Assembly (NCBI GenBank): GCA_001438205.1
Contig: LICG01000016.1
Coordinates: 1-32,540, forward strand
Source: Cryomorphaceae bacterium BACL7 MAG-120322-bin74
Lineage (GTDB): Bacteria > Bacteroidota > Bacteroidia > Flavobacteriales > Schleiferiaceae
Direction: 5' to 3'
DNA length: 32,540 nucleotides
Part shown: in pieces, positions 8,531 to 17,695 of the stretch
How positions within the stretch are numbered: the stretch's first letter is position 1
Layout of the letters: each line of letters begins with the position of its first letter
Notes under the pieces: model-generated
Told to the model about the DNA's origin: nothing
Databases searched by the model: none
Seen by the model: the letters and a program-made list of their open reading frames with translations, nothing else
Position numbers and translations under genes: made by a program

Positions 8531-9328
8531 ATGGAGACCCCCACAAAGAAGACGGACTTTCGAATTCTTAGTCTAAACCGGCGTATTGAAGCGCAACGCA
8601 AGGCTATTTTACACCACGCGCTCTATCCAAAGATGATCTCTTTGAAGGAGGTGCGGGTGTTTATGGAGCACCATATTTATGCGGTCTGGGATTTTATGAG
8701 TTTGCTCAAGACACTTCAACGCTCTTTGACTTCTGTAGACACAGCCTGGGTCCCCACAGAGGACCGCGCCAGCCGAAAGCTGATCAACGAGATCGTGATG
8801 GCGGAAGAGAGTGACGTGGACCTCAATGGTGATCCAGCGAGCCACTATGAACTGTACCTCGATGCCATGCGTCAGGCGGGGGCAGAGACTCGGCCTATTA
8901 TTCGTTTTGTGCAGACGCTACAGCGCGGGTACAAACCCAAGGAAGTATTGCGGTTTAATATCGCGGAAGCAGATGAAGATTGCCTTGCCTTTTTGAATGT
9001 GACCCATGCTATTATCCAGCGGGGCAAACTACATGAAATCGCAGCGGCCTTCACCTTTGGGCGAGAAGACTTGATCCCGGACATGTTCACTGCCTTGATC
9101 AAGAAATTGTATACCGAACACCCGGAAGAACTTAGCGCCTTTATCTATTACCTCGACCGACATATTGAGTTAGATGGAGAGGAACACGGCCCCATGGCAA
9201 TTCAGATGATGCACCATCTCTGCAAAGAGGATGACCAGAAATGGGTAGAGGCAGAAGAAGCCTGTGTTGAGGCTCTAGAGGCGCGCCTGGCCCTCTGGGA
9301 TGCCATCAGTAAAAAGCTCGGAGAGTAA
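8531..9328 (+). CDS. DUF3050 family, haem-oxygenase-like fold protein
   Basis: Soluble, mostly helical protein of 265 residues matching DUF3050. Characteristic segments are ALYPKMISLKEVRVFMEHHIYAVWDFMSLLK-type sequence (residues 31-60), KLINEIVMAEESD (83-95), AAAFTFGREDLIPDMF (171-186) and YLDRHIELDGEEHGPM (207-222). The family is placed near the haem-oxygenase fold. The set of acidic and His residues (E46/H48, E92/E93, E179, H211, D215, H219) is spaced on successive helices like the metal ligands of non-haem diiron oxidases of that fold. No substrate can be named. It is 24 bases downstream of the DUF2480 gene, probably the last gene of the same transcript. Confidence 0.85.
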   Translation: METPTKKTDFRILSLNRRIEAQRKAILHHALYPKMISLKEVRVFMEHHIYAVWDFMSLLKTLQRSLTSVDTAWVPTEDRASRKLINEIVMAEESDVDLNGDPASHYELYLDAMRQAGAETRPIIRFVQTLQRGYKPKEVLRFNIAEADEDCLAFLNVTHAIIQRGKLHEIAAAFTFGREDLIPDMFTALIKKLYTEHPEELSAFIYYLDRHIELDGEEHGPMAIQMMHHLCKEDDQKWVEAEEACVEALEARLALWDAISKKLGE

Positions 9329-9398
9329 GCGCAGAGCTTAGCCAGAGGGTTGGCCAATGGGGAAACATGAGGGCGCGACATCGCGGGCGTCTGCTTTG

Positions 9399-9406
9399 TA
9401 TCTTCG
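9399..9406 (+). promoter_or_regulatory. Possible -7 box of the S46 peptidase gene
   Basis: TATCTTCG differs by one base from the Bacteroidota -7 consensus TAnnTTTG and ends 7 bases before the ATG at 9414. The identical octamer sits at the same kind of position before the carboxylase gene (15869-15876). No TTG is found at the usual -33 distance, so support is weak. Confidence 0.28.
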
Positions 9407-9413
9407 CTTTCCT

Positions 9414-11552
9414 ATGAAAAAGATTTTTGCACTCTTCCTGGCAATGTCCTTGGCATTGCCCACCACTCTTCACGCGGGTGAAGGCATGTGGATTCCTTTG
9501 TTGATGAAAAAACTCAACTACAAGGACATGAAAAAAGCAGGCCTCAAGCTTTCTGCGAAGGACCTGTATGACGTCAACCACGGTTCTTTAAAAGATGCCA
9601 TTGTGTCTTTTGGTGGATTCTGCACCGGTGAAATCATTTCATCAGAGGGCCTGATTCTGACCAATCACCACTGTGGATATGATGCGATTCAAAAGCATTC
9701 TACGTTGGAACACAATTATTTGGCGGATGGCTTTTGGGCCATGACCCGCGCGGAAGAATTGTCAAACCCAGGCTTGTTTGTGAATTTCTTGGTTCGAATA
9801 GAAGACGTGACCAAAGACATGACCAAAGTGCTCAAGGAGGGCATGTCCGAAGCGGAACGTTCGGCGGCAGTCGCGGAAAGAGCGAAAGAATTAATCGGCA
9901 AAGCCACCGATGGCACCGACTATGATGCAGATGTAGAGTCCTTCTACCACGAGAATGAATTTTACCTCTTTGTTTATGAAAAGTTTAGCGATGTGCGTTT
10001 AGTGGGCGCCCCCCCAAGTAGCATTGGCAAATACGGAGGCGATACGGACAACTGGATGTGGCCGCGCCATACGGGCGACTTCTCTATGTTCCGCGTCTAT
10101 GCTGGTAAGGATGGTAAAGCAGCAGAATACAGCGCAGACAATGTGCCTCACCAGCCCAAACACCACCTCCCTGTGAGCCTAAAAGGCGTAAGTGATGGTG
10201 ATTTTGCCATGGTTTGGGGCTACCCAGGTAGTACGGATCGTTATCTATCAAGTTGGGGCGTGCAGCAGGCCGTTGACCTCTATAATCCAACGGTAGTAGA
10301 AATTCGTGATGCCAAATTGGCGGTGATGCGTAACTACATGCAAGCGGATCCTGCGTTGAATATTTTATTGGCTTCTTCGTACGCACAAACGGCCAATTAT
10401 TGGAAGTATTACATTGGGCAAACGGAGCAATTGGTGAACAACCATGTCTATCAAAAGAAGGCGGATTTAGAAGCGCAGTTTACAGCGTGGGTAGCCGCAG
10501 AGCCGAAGCGTCAAGCCAAATACGGTGAAACGCTATCCCTCATGCAACAGTACTATGCCGCTACGGATGCCTCGGTAAAGAATCAGGTCTATCTCATGGA
10601 AGCCGTTATTCGTGGACCCTCTGCAGTGCTCTTCGCTTATCGCACAGCACGTGCGCTTGAACGCGGGGTGTCAAATCCAGAGATGATGGCGAAAATGATG
10701 CCCGCGATCCAAGGCCAAGCCGAAGGGCATTTTGCCGAATTCCATGGTGAATCTGACCGTGACTTGATGGCTGTTTTATGGAAAATGTATGCCGCCAATA
10801 TTCCTGTTGGGCAGCAGCCCCGTTTTATCCAAAATGTGGTGGAAGTTGGGAGTGATTTTGATGCCTATGCCGCACATATGTATGCGACTTCACTTTTCAT
10901 GGATCCAGCGCGTTTTGCCGCTTTCTTGGCAGCACCTGATAGCGCAACCTTGGCGAATGACCCCTTAACTAAGGTGGCCAATGATTTCCGCGAAGCGTAT
11001 TTTGGTGGCCAAGACCCCACCTTGGCAGAAAAGAAAACCAAGGCTTACCGTCTTTGGACGGCCGGTGTGCGCGAAATGTTGCCCAACGAAGATTGGTCTC
11101 CGGACGCAAACAGCACCATGCGTATGACCTTTGGGAAGGTAGGCTCGTATGAGCCCAAAGACGGGGTCACATACAACTACACCACCACGCTGGATGGCGT
11201 GATGCAAAAGGAGGACCCTACCAATCCAGAATTTGAAGTACCTCAGCGATTGAAGGATTTGTACAATGCCAAGGACTTTGGTCGTTATGCAGACGCCCAA
11301 GGCAAATTACCTGTCGGTTTGATTACGGACAATGACATTACAGGAGGCAACTCTGGATCTCCCTTGATCAATGGGAAAGGGGAGTTGATTGGGATCGCCT
11401 TTGATGGCAACTGGGAGGCGATGTCGGGCGATATTTTCTTTGAAGACGAGCTACAGCGAACGATTAGTGTTGACATTCGTTACGTTCTATTTATTGTAGA
11501 CAAGTATGCGGGCGCACGCCATTTGGTGGATGAAATGACGCTTCATTACTAA
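9414..11552 (+). CDS. dpp7: S46 family dipeptidyl-peptidase, DPP7 type
   Basis: Periplasmic serine exopeptidase of 712 residues that removes dipeptides from peptide N-termini and feeds amino-acid use. The signal peptide is MKKIFALFLAMSLALPTTLHAG. The in-frame start 19 codons earlier (9357) would put a charged tail before it and is rejected. The trypsin-like triad is H86 in LTNHHCGYD, D222 in PRHTGDFSMFR and S647 in GGNSGSPL. The spacing is nearly that of P. gingivalis DPP7. The residue deciding specificity is G665 in AFDGNWEAMSGDI. DPP7 has Gly here and prefers hydrophobic P1 residues, while DPP11 has Arg and prefers Asp/Glu. The N-terminus GEGMWIPLLM is also typical of the family. The gene is monocistronic and has its own terminator. 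Confidence 0.96.
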   Translation: MKKIFALFLAMSLALPTTLHAGEGMWIPLLMKKLNYKDMKKAGLKLSAKDLYDVNHGSLKDAIVSFGGFCTGEIISSEGLILTNHHCGYDAIQKHSTLEHNYLADGFWAMTRAEELSNPGLFVNFLVRIEDVTKDMTKVLKEGMSEAERSAAVAERAKELIGKATDGTDYDADVESFYHENEFYLFVYEKFSDVRLVGAPPSSIGKYGGDTDNWMWPRHTGDFSMFRVYAGKDGKAAEYSADNVPHQPKHHLPVSLKGVSDGDFAMVWGYPGSTDRYLSSWGVQQAVDLYNPTVVEIRDAKLAVMRNYMQADPALNILLASSYAQTANYWKYYIGQTEQLVNNHVYQKKADLEAQFTAWVAAEPKRQAKYGETLSLMQQYYAATDASVKNQVYLMEAVIRGPSAVLFAYRTARALERGVSNPEMMAKMMPAIQGQAEGHFAEFHGESDRDLMAVLWKMYAANIPVGQQPRFIQNVVEVGSDFDAYAAHMYATSLFMDPARFAAFLAAPDSATLANDPLTKVANDFREAYFGGQDPTLAEKKTKAYRLWTAGVREMLPNEDWSPDANSTMRMTFGKVGSYEPKDGVTYNYTTTLDGVMQKEDPTNPEFEVPQRLKDLYNAKDFGRYADAQGKLPVGLITDNDITGGNSGSPLINGKGELIGIAFDGNWEAMSGDIFFEDELQRTISVDIRYVLFIVDKYAGARHLVDEMTLHY

Positions 11553-11575
11553 GTAAACGTTTGCAAGCGTTGATA

Positions 11576-11608
11576 AACGGCCCTCCATGATCTGGGGGGC
11601 CGTTTTTT
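11576..11608 (+). terminator. Intrinsic terminator after the S46 peptidase gene
   Basis: Stem of 11 pairs (11576-11586 with 11594-11604, one T-G wobble), 7-base loop, and a T-run at 11603-11608. It lies 24 bases after the peptidase stop codon. Confidence 0.88.
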
Positions 11609-11636
11609 GTTCTTGAACACATAAATTCTACCTTAT
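11607..11636 (+). promoter_or_regulatory. Possible promoter of the membrane-protein gene
   Basis: TTG at 11607-11609 is separated by exactly 19 bases from TACCTTAT at 11629-11636, which matches TAnnTTTG except for the last two bases. The start codon at 11672 would leave a leader of roughly 30 bases. The TTG lies within the end of the preceding terminator. Confidence 0.35.
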
Positions 11637-11671
11637 AGACGCTATACGCCCAAACACCAAACTGTTCCTCC

Positions 11672-13105
11672 ATGTTGCACCTTGGACCTAAAGGCCTCGA
11701 AGAGGCCTACCAATCAAATCCTGCGCAGTTTAAAACCGACTTTGAAGCGGCTAAACTGAGGTCATCCAAAGATCCCTTGGCCTTGGCTTGGATCTACCGC
11801 TTGGAGCTTGAGCCGCAGGAGCCTCAGCGCCTAGACTTTGGCAGTGGAACGCTGTGGTTCACCGTGGCCATGACCTTTGCGGCCTACTTCTTTTTCCGTG
11901 TGCCAGAATGGGCGAGCTGGGCAAGCGACGCATCCGATTGGTTTGTTCCTTATATAGCCCCCCTCTTTTTGGTGCCGTTGATGGCCTATCACACGATGAC
12001 CAAGAACGCCTGGGTCCGAATGCGCGGATTTTGGTTAGGGGTTCTGGGCCTGATGGCATTGAACGTTATAACGGATATCTATTGGGGGGAATGGGATTAT
12101 GCTCGTGGTACATGGATCGATAATCTTGAAACGGAAAGGGGTAATTTGGACATCCCGGATCCGTTTGCGTTGGTGCGTCAAACGCAACAGTTGTTTTCAA
12201 TTCATTTTTCACTCCTCCTTTGGGGACTATTGGGCTTTCTTTTTACGAAGCTTTATGTGGGCGAATCTCGGGTGGACTTTGTACGTCATTCTGTTCAAGT
12301 CGGACTCTTTGCTTTCATTGTATCCCTTGCGGGGGGTGCGCTCTTGGGATTGACAGCCGGTCTCTTAAGCTTGTTAGACTCCCCAGAATCCTTCATTCAA
12401 AACCTTGCCATCTGGGGTCTTTGCGGCTTGCCCTTTTTTGGACATTATCTCTGGGTCACCAACAAGCAAGTACTAGAAAAAATATTGCCCACCCTGGCGC
12501 GCATTTTTATTCCGCTTTTCTTGCTAGTAATCTTGATTTTCTTGGTCACCTATGTTGGCCAAGGAATCGAAAACCTGCGCAACAACCGCGAAGAGCTCTT
12601 CATTTTCAATATGCTCCTCATTTTTGTGATTGGGCTGGTAATGATGCACTATGCCTTTGACGAGGATAAGCATCCTATCATCACCATGGGGGTAGGCGCC
12701 CTAGTGGCACTTACATTGGTCGCAGATGGGATTGGCTTATGGGCAATAGGGTCAAGGGTGCTAGAATTTGGCCTTACCCCCAACCGAATGACGGTACTCT
12801 TTGGCAACCTGATTTTTGCGGGAGCCCTTGGAGCTGTCTTATGGGCGATCCTGCGCGCAAAATCAGGGGAGGCAGGCCCGGTACGAAGTATGCTAAATAC
12901 CATGCTCCCTGTCTTTGTAGGGTGGACCTTAGTGGTGGTGCTGATTTTTCCGTTGTTATATGGTCGATATGATCGTGCTAAAAAAGCGCTATACACGAAA
13001 GATCATCCACAAAATTTTGATGTTTCCCCGAAAAAAGGGCCAGCGGAAGAAGCTTCGGTAGAGGATGAAGTCTCCCCAGAGGGTGAAGCGGAACGCCCCT
13101 TTTAA
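11672..13105 (+). CDS. Polytopic inner-membrane protein, possibly DUF4153-like
   Basis: Protein of 477 residues with a soluble N-terminal part (about 1-60) followed by about eleven hydrophobic segments (for example TLWFTVAMTFAAYFFFRV, FVPYIAPLFLVPLMAYHTM and LFIFNMLLIFVIGLVMMHYAF). It ends in an acidic, Pro/Glu-rich cytoplasmic tail. The arrangement, with paired long hydrophobic helices and a charged NLRNNREEL stretch before a helix, recalls Bacteroidota DUF4153 membrane proteins, but I cannot confirm the family. No transport or catalytic motif is seen. The gene stands between a terminator and the convergent parB gene, with the last four bases of the two genes shared. Confidence 0.8.
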   Translation: MLHLGPKGLEEAYQSNPAQFKTDFEAAKLRSSKDPLALAWIYRLELEPQEPQRLDFGSGTLWFTVAMTFAAYFFFRVPEWASWASDASDWFVPYIAPLFLVPLMAYHTMTKNAWVRMRGFWLGVLGLMALNVITDIYWGEWDYARGTWIDNLETERGNLDIPDPFALVRQTQQLFSIHFSLLLWGLLGFLFTKLYVGESRVDFVRHSVQVGLFAFIVSLAGGALLGLTAGLLSLLDSPESFIQNLAIWGLCGLPFFGHYLWVTNKQVLEKILPTLARIFIPLFLLVILIFLVTYVGQGIENLRNNREELFIFNMLLIFVIGLVMMHYAFDEDKHPIITMGVGALVALTLVADGIGLWAIGSRVLEFGLTPNRMTVLFGNLIFAGALGAVLWAILRAKSGEAGPVRSMLNTMLPVFVGWTLVVVLIFPLLYGRYDRAKKALYTKDHPQNFDVSPKKGPAEEASVEDEVSPEGEAERPF

Positions 13106-13965
13106 GAAAGTTTTTTTAATGCGGCTTGCAGTTCGGCATCATTCTGAAAGCGCAAGGTAATGGTCCCACTTCCATTGGCTTTTTGCACCACTTTGGTCGC
13201 CAAACCGAAGCTGTTTTCAATAGCGGTGGTGGCTGGATGCTCAGAGCTACCGGAAGGCGACGCTTTGGGCACCTGCAGGTTGCGTACGGCAGATTCTAAT
13301 TGTCGGACGGACCACCCGCCTTTGATGCATTGTGAATATAGGCTATCCCGCATGCGGTCATCCGCCACCCCAACCAAGGCGCGGGCATGGCCCATAGAAA
13401 TCTCTCGGTCCCGCAAACCGGCCTGAACCAGTGGGGAGAGCTTGAGTAATCCCACATAGTTGGCCACCGTGGACCGCTCTTTGCCTACTCTTTCGGATAC
13501 CTGCTGTTGCGTCATGCTGCATTCCTCCAAGAGGCGCGCATAGGACAGGGCGACCTCAATGGCATCTAAGTCCCGGCGCTGGATGTTTTCCACCAAGGCC
13601 ATTTCGAGCATTTCTTGGTCATTAGCCAAGCGCACATAGACGGGGACATGACCCAATCCTGCTAACTGTGCGGCGCGGAAACGGCGCTCCCCGGAGATGA
13701 TTTGATACTTGCCCGGACGCAGGTGACGCACGGTCAGCGGCTGTACGATACCCAGGGCAACAATGGATGCCGCGAGTTCTTGCAAATGTTTGGGCTCAAA
13801 GTGCACCCGTGGCTGCTTGGGATTTGCCTCAATGTCCCCCACGGCTACTTCAAAAACACCGCTTACGACCTCCTTTGCCCCAGCATCATGGCTTGAGGTG
13901 GCGGCATTGGTCTGAAGCAGGGCGGAAAGGCCCCGTCCCATAGCGGGTCGTTTGGACGTTGACAT
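13102..13965 (-). CDS. parB: ParB chromosome-partitioning CTPase
   Basis: DNA-binding protein of 287 residues that loads at parS sites, spreads as a CTP-dependent clamp and positions the replication-origin region. The start MSTSKRPAMGRGLSALL carries the Arg-rich ParA-stimulating N-terminal motif (GRGLSALL). The ParB/Srx CTPase domain has NPKQPR (49-53) and GERRFRA (92-98), then ENIQRRDL (126-133). The HTH follows (MTQQQVSERVGKERSTVANY, 151-170), and the C-terminal 40 residues would dimerise. Usually parB follows parA; here no parA lies in the window and the upstream neighbour is the divergent lepA. The 3' end overlaps the convergent membrane-protein gene by four bases, so no terminator space exists between them. 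Confidence 0.96.
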   Translation of the reverse strand: MSTSKRPAMGRGLSALLQTNAATSSHDAGAKEVVSGVFEVAVGDIEANPKQPRVHFEPKHLQELAASIVALGIVQPLTVRHLRPGKYQIISGERRFRAAQLAGLGHVPVYVRLANDQEMLEMALVENIQRRDLDAIEVALSYARLLEECSMTQQQVSERVGKERSTVANYVGLLKLSPLVQAGLRDREISMGHARALVGVADDRMRDSLYSQCIKGGWSVRQLESAVRNLQVPKASPSGSSEHPATTAIENSFGLATKVVQKANGSGTITLRFQNDAELQAALKKLS

Positions 13966-14026
13966 GGGCTCAAATATCGGAATTCTTTGGGGGCTTTTTC
14001 AAGATTTTTAGGTGGTAGCCGAAGCG

Positions 14027-14034
14027 TACCTTTG
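14027..14034 (+). promoter_or_regulatory. Probable -7 box of lepA
   Basis: TACCTTTG fits TAnnTTTG exactly and is followed by CGCTTC, close to the sequence after the tRNA-Gln box. Transcription would begin near 14041, only a few bases before the ATG at 14048. This also argues against the upstream in-frame GTG at 14012. No TTG is found at the usual distance. Confidence 0.45.
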
Positions 14035-14047
14035 CGCTTCTACAGGT

Positions 14048-15844
14048 ATGAAAGACATTCGGAATTTCTGCATCATTGCGCACATCGACCACGGTAAAAG
14101 CACCCTGGCCGATCGCCTTTTAGATGCCACACAATCAGTCACAGTTAGAGAGCAAAAAGAGCAGCTCTTAGACAACATGGATTTGGAGCGTGAGCGCGGC
14201 ATCACCATCAAGAGTCATGCGATTCAGATGGACTATACATTGCAGGGGCAGAAATACCGCTTGAACCTGATTGACACCCCAGGGCACGTAGACTTTAGCT
14301 ATGAAGTTAGTCGAAGCATTTCTGCCTGCGAAGGGGCCTTATTGGTTGTGGATGCCGCACAGGGCATTCAAGCGCAAACCATTTCAAACCTTTACTTGGC
14401 CATTGAGAACGACTTGGAGATCATCCCTGTCATGAATAAGATTGACCTTCCGAGCGCAAACCCAGAAGAAGTAGCGGACCAGATCATGGAACTGATTGGA
14501 TGCAAGCGCGAAGACATTTTGAGCGTGAGCGCAAAATCGGGCACAGGGGTACCTGAGCTGCTCGAAGCCATTGTGGCGCGCATCCCCGCGCCAGGCGGCG
14601 ACGCAGAAGCGCCATTACAAGCCGTCATTTTTGATTCTGTCTTTAACCCCTTCCGCGGCATTGAGGCCATCTTCCGAATCAAAAATGGCCGTATCCGAAA
14701 AGGCGAAAAGGTCAAATTCATGGCTACAGGAAAAATCTATCACGCCGATGAAATCGGGATACTGCGCCTAACGAAGGACCCCAAGGATATGCTGGCTGCC
14801 GGCGATGTGGGCTACATCATTTCGGGCATTAAGGAAGCCAAAGATGTCAAGGTGGGCGATACGATCACCTCCATAGACCGCCCAGCGGAAGCGGCTGTTT
14901 CTGGTTTTGAAGATGTGAAACCCATGGTATTTGCAGGTATTTACCCTGTGGAAACGGAAGAATTTGAAGAACTCCGTGGCGCGCTTGAAAAGTTGCAGCT
15001 CAATGATGCCTCCCTGGTTTTTGAGGCTGAGACCTCTGCAGCATTAGGTTTTGGGTTCCGTTGTGGCTTCCTCGGCATGCTCCATATGGAGATCATCCAA
15101 GAGCGTCTCGAGCGTGAATTTAATATGGCCGTCATCACGACCGTGCCTAACGTATCCTACCACGCCTTCAAAAAGGCGGATGTGAACAAGATGATTTTGG
15201 TCAACAATCCGACCGATTATCCGGACCCCTCTGGCCTGGACCGAATTGAGGAGCCGTTCATCAAGGCGCAGATTATCACCAAAAGTGAATTTGTGGGCGG
15301 CGTAATGAAGTTGTGTATTGACAAACGCGGCACCATTACGGGCCAGTCTTATTTGACAGCGGACCGCGTAGAGTTGAGCTTTGATATGCCCTTGGCGGAG
15401 ATTGTCTTTGACTTTTATGACCGCCTCAAGACCATCTCAAGGGGCTATGCCAGCCTTGACTATCACCCGATTGGCTATCAAGAATCAAATTTGGTCAAGG
15501 TGGATGTTATGCTCAATGCAGAACCCATTGATGCGCTGAGTGCTTTGATTCACAAGGATCGCGCCTATGATATTGGGCGACGCCTTTGTGAAAAATTGCG
15601 CGAACTCATCCCACGCCAACAGTTTGTGATTGCGATTCAGGCGGCTATTGGGGCGAAGGTCATTGCGCGCGAAACCCTTTCTGCCTTGCGGAAGGATGTA
15701 ACCGCCAAATGTTATGGGGGTGATATTTCTCGTAAACGGAAGCTACTTGAAAAGCAAAAGGCGGGTAAGAAGCGTATGCGACAGCTGGGCAATGTAGAGA
15801 TTCCACAAGATGCCTTCTTGGCGGTACTCAAACTCAACGACTAA
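14048..15844 (+). CDS. lepA: Elongation factor 4 (LepA), ribosomal back-translocase GTPase
   Basis: Translational GTPase of 598 residues, the usual LepA length. It acts on 70S ribosomes or late 30S assembly. The G domain shows G1 AHIDHGKS, the switch region RERGITI, G3 [13 protein letters not shown]4 NKIDLP and G5 SAKSG. The LepA-specific C-terminal region is present ([24 protein letters not shown], then [25 protein letters not shown]). The start at [16 protein letters not shown] agrees with family alignment. The frame is open for 12 codons further upstream, but the -7 box overlaps that part. The gene is divergent from parB and followed within 37 bases by the carboxylase gene. Confidence 0.98.
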   Translation: MKDIRNFCIIAHIDHGKSTLADRLLDATQSVTVREQKEQLLDNMDLERERGITIKSHAIQMDYTLQGQKYRLNLIDTPGHVDFSYEVSRSISACEGALLVVDAAQGIQAQTISNLYLAIENDLEIIPVMNKIDLPSANPEEVADQIMELIGCKREDILSVSAKSGTGVPELLEAIVARIPAPGGDAEAPLQAVIFDSVFNPFRGIEAIFRIKNGRIRKGEKVKFMATGKIYHADEIGILRLTKDPKDMLAAGDVGYIISGIKEAKDVKVGDTITSIDRPAEAAVSGFEDVKPMVFAGIYPVETEEFEELRGALEKLQLNDASLVFEAETSAALGFGFRCGFLGMLHMEIIQERLEREFNMAVITTVPNVSYHAFKKADVNKMILVNNPTDYPDPSGLDRIEEPFIKAQIITKSEFVGGVMKLCIDKRGTITGQSYLTADRVELSFDMPLAEIVFDFYDRLKTISRGYASLDYHPIGYQESNLVKVDVMLNAEPIDALSALIHKDRAYDIGRRLCEKLRELIPRQQFVIAIQAAIGAKVIARETLSALRKDVTAKCYGGDISRKRKLLEKQKAGKKRMRQLGNVEIPQDAFLAVLKLND

Positions 15845-15868
15845 ACCCATTCAAAGCGCTTCCATGGG

Positions 15869-15876
15869 TATCTTCG
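15869..15876 (+). promoter_or_regulatory. Possible -7 box of the carboxylase gene
   Basis: TATCTTCG, one base off TAnnTTTG, ends four bases before the ATG at 15881 and equals the octamer before the S46 peptidase gene. If it is real, the transcript would be leaderless or nearly so. Read-through from lepA is an equal possibility. Confidence 0.22.
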
Positions 15877-15880
15877 TCTG

Positions 15881-17422
15881 ATGAAGAAGGCTATGGAACG
15901 ACTGCAAAACCTCCGCGAAGAAGCCCAACAAGGTGGCGGAGCTAAGCGCATTGAAGCCCAACATGCTAAAGGCAAGTTGACGGCGCGCGAACGCATTGAA
16001 CTTCTTTTTGATCCCGGAAGCTTTGAAGAGCTTGGCCAGATGGTCACGCACCGCAGCACACTTTTCGGGCTCGAAAACCAACGCTACCTGGGGGATGGCG
16101 TAGTCACCGGTTATGGTAGAATCGAGGGGCGTACTGTCTATGCCTACGCCCAAGATTTTACGGTTTTAGGGGGGTCCTTGGCAGAAGCACATGCTGAAAA
16201 AATTTGCCGCATTTTGGATCTAGCCGTCCAAAATGGTTGTCCTGTCATCGGATTAAATGATTCTGGTGGAGCGCGCATACAGGAAGGGGTCGTTTCTCTA
16301 GGGGGCTATGCGGATATCTTTTATCGCAATACCCGGGCTTCGGGTGTCATACCCCAGTTGAGCCTCATCCTGGGCCCATGTGCTGGGGGCGCTGTGTATT
16401 CACCTGCGCTGACGGACTTTATCGGCATGGTGGAGGGGAGTAGCTACATGTTTGTGACCGGGCCCAACGTGGTAAAGACGGTCACCCATGAAGAAGTGAG
16501 TTCCGAAGATTTGGGGGGCGCGAGCGCCCACGCTACCAAGAGTGGGGTAACGCACTTTACCTACGCCAATGAACGCGCCGCCATTGAAGGGTATAAGAAC
16601 TTGTTGCGTTATCTGCCTCAGAATTGTGAGGATGGTGTTCCGAATTTGGACTATACACCCAGTGATGAAGCCCGCCCGCGTTTAGATACCATAATCCCTG
16701 CCAGTGCGCAGCAGCCGTATGACATGTGCGAGGTGATTGAGGATTTGGTCGATGCCGAGTCTTTCTTTGAGGTGCACGCGGCTTTTGCCGAAAACATTGT
16801 GGTGGGATTCGCCCGATTGGCTGGACGCTCAATCGGCGTGGTGGCCAACCAGCCTGCCTACTTGGCCGGCGTATTAGACATTCATGCCAGCACCAAAGCG
16901 GGCCGGTTTGTCCGTTTTTGTGATGCCTTTAATATCCCCTTGCTGGTGCTAGAAGATGTTCCAGGATTCTTGCCCGGAACAGACCAAGAATGGAACGGAA
17001 TCATCACCCATGGTGCCAAGCTTTTATATGCTTTTGCTGAAGCCACAGTCCCCCGCATTACGGTGATCACACGAAAGGCGTATGGCGGAGCCTATGATGT
17101 AATGAATTCTAAGCACATTGGGGCAGACATGAATTACGCCTGGCCCACTGCTGAGATTGCCGTGATGGGAGCCAAAGGTGCCGCAGAAATTATTTTCAAA
17201 AAAGATATTTTAGAAGCATCCAATCCGGCTGCAATGTGGGCAGAAAAAGAAGCGGAATATGCCGAAGCATTTGCCCACCCTTACCGCGCTGCAGCCCGCG
17301 GGTATGTGGATGAAGTCATTGCGCCACATCAAACCAGGGAGAAGTTGATTCGTGCCTTTGCCATGTTAGAAAATAAGGTGGCACATAACCCAAAAAGAAA
17401 GCACGGAAACATACCGCTTTAA
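15881..17422 (+). CDS. pccB: Propionyl-CoA carboxylase beta subunit (carboxyltransferase)
   Basis: Cytoplasmic enzyme of 513 residues that transfers the carboxyl group from biotin to an acyl-CoA, most likely propionyl-CoA to give methylmalonyl-CoA. It has the duplicated crotonase-type carboxyltransferase halves: [13 protein letters not shown] and [13 protein letters not shown] in the first, and [18 protein letters not shown] and [15 protein letters not shown] in the second. D406 in AYDVM is the position that in Streptomyces decides propionyl-CoA (Asp) against acetyl-CoA (Ile) use, which favours propionyl-CoA. No biotin carboxylase or carrier subunit gene is in the window, so the partner is encoded elsewhere. 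The gene ends 49 bases before the tRNA-Gln gene. Confidence 0.95.
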   Translation: MKKAMERLQNLREEAQQGGGAKRIEAQHAKGKLTARERIELLFDPGSFEELGQMVTHRSTLFGLENQRYLGDGVVTGYGRIEGRTVYAYAQDFTVLGGSLAEAHAEKICRILDLAVQNGCPVIGLNDSGGARIQEGVVSLGGYADIFYRNTRASGVIPQLSLILGPCAGGAVYSPALTDFIGMVEGSSYMFVTGPNVVKTVTHEEVSSEDLGGASAHATKSGVTHFTYANERAAIEGYKNLLRYLPQNCEDGVPNLDYTPSDEARPRLDTIIPASAQQPYDMCEVIEDLVDAESFFEVHAAFAENIVVGFARLAGRSIGVVANQPAYLAGVLDIHASTKAGRFVRFCDAFNIPLLVLEDVPGFLPGTDQEWNGIITHGAKLLYAFAEATVPRITVITRKAYGGAYDVMNSKHIGADMNYAWPTAEIAVMGAKGAAEIIFKKDILEASNPAAMWAEKEAEYAEAFAHPYRAAARGYVDEVIAPHQTREKLIRAFAMLENKVAHNPKRKHGNIPL

Positions 17423-17426
17423 CGTC

Positions 17427-17456
17427 TTGTGAGAATGCGGGTTTGGATTAACTTTG
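17427..17456 (+). promoter_or_regulatory. Promoter of the tRNA-Gln gene
   Basis: TTG at 17427-17429, a 19-base spacer and TAACTTTG at 17449-17456 give a full match to the Bacteroidota promoter (TTG, 17-23 bases, TAnnTTTG). The start site would be near 17463, nine bases before the mature tRNA 5' end. It is the best promoter in the window. Confidence 0.72.
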
Positions 17457-17471
17457 CGCTCGCAATTACGA

Positions 17472-17543
17472 TGCCCCATCGTCTAATTGGCAGGACAGCG
17501 GTTTTTGGTACCGTCAGTCTAGGTTCGAGTCCTAGTGGGGCAA
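17472..17543 (+). tRNA. tRNA-Gln, anticodon TTG
   Basis: Cloverleaf of 72 bases. The acceptor stem TGCCCCA (17472-17478) pairs with TGGGGCA (17536-17542), and the discriminator is A. The D arm is GTCT/GGAC. The anticodon stem GCGGT/ACCGT with loop TTTTGGT gives anticodon TTG. The T arm CTAGG/CCTAG carries loop TTCGAGT. The terminal CCA is not encoded (CAAG follows). The U1-A72 pair is the usual glutaminyl-tRNA synthetase identity feature. It is a single-gene unit between its own promoter and terminator. Confidence 0.97.
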
Positions 17544-17552
17544 CAAGACAGA

Positions 17553-17579
17553 AGGCCACACGGATGTGTGGCCTTTTTT
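17553..17579 (+). terminator. Intrinsic terminator of tRNA-Gln
   Basis: Perfect 9-bp stem (17553-17561 with 17566-17574), 4-base loop GGAT, and six T to 17579, starting ten bases after the tRNA. The remaining stretch to 17695 before the convergent surface-protein stop holds nothing I can identify. Confidence 0.93.
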
Positions 17580-17695
17580 ATGCAATAGGGTGTGTATCCT
17601 GGCTGCACTGCGCGTAAAGCATACCACATTGGAATGACGGAAGCTTTGAGGGTCCCTGTGATGCCCAAGATGAGCCCGAGGACCAAAGGCGCGCC

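Noticed and set aside
13963-14002. Minus-strand promoter for parB (CAAATATC with CAA 21 bases further, read on the plus strand).
   Set aside because: One mismatch in the -7 box and a start site falling on the ATG itself make it too weak to list as a feature.
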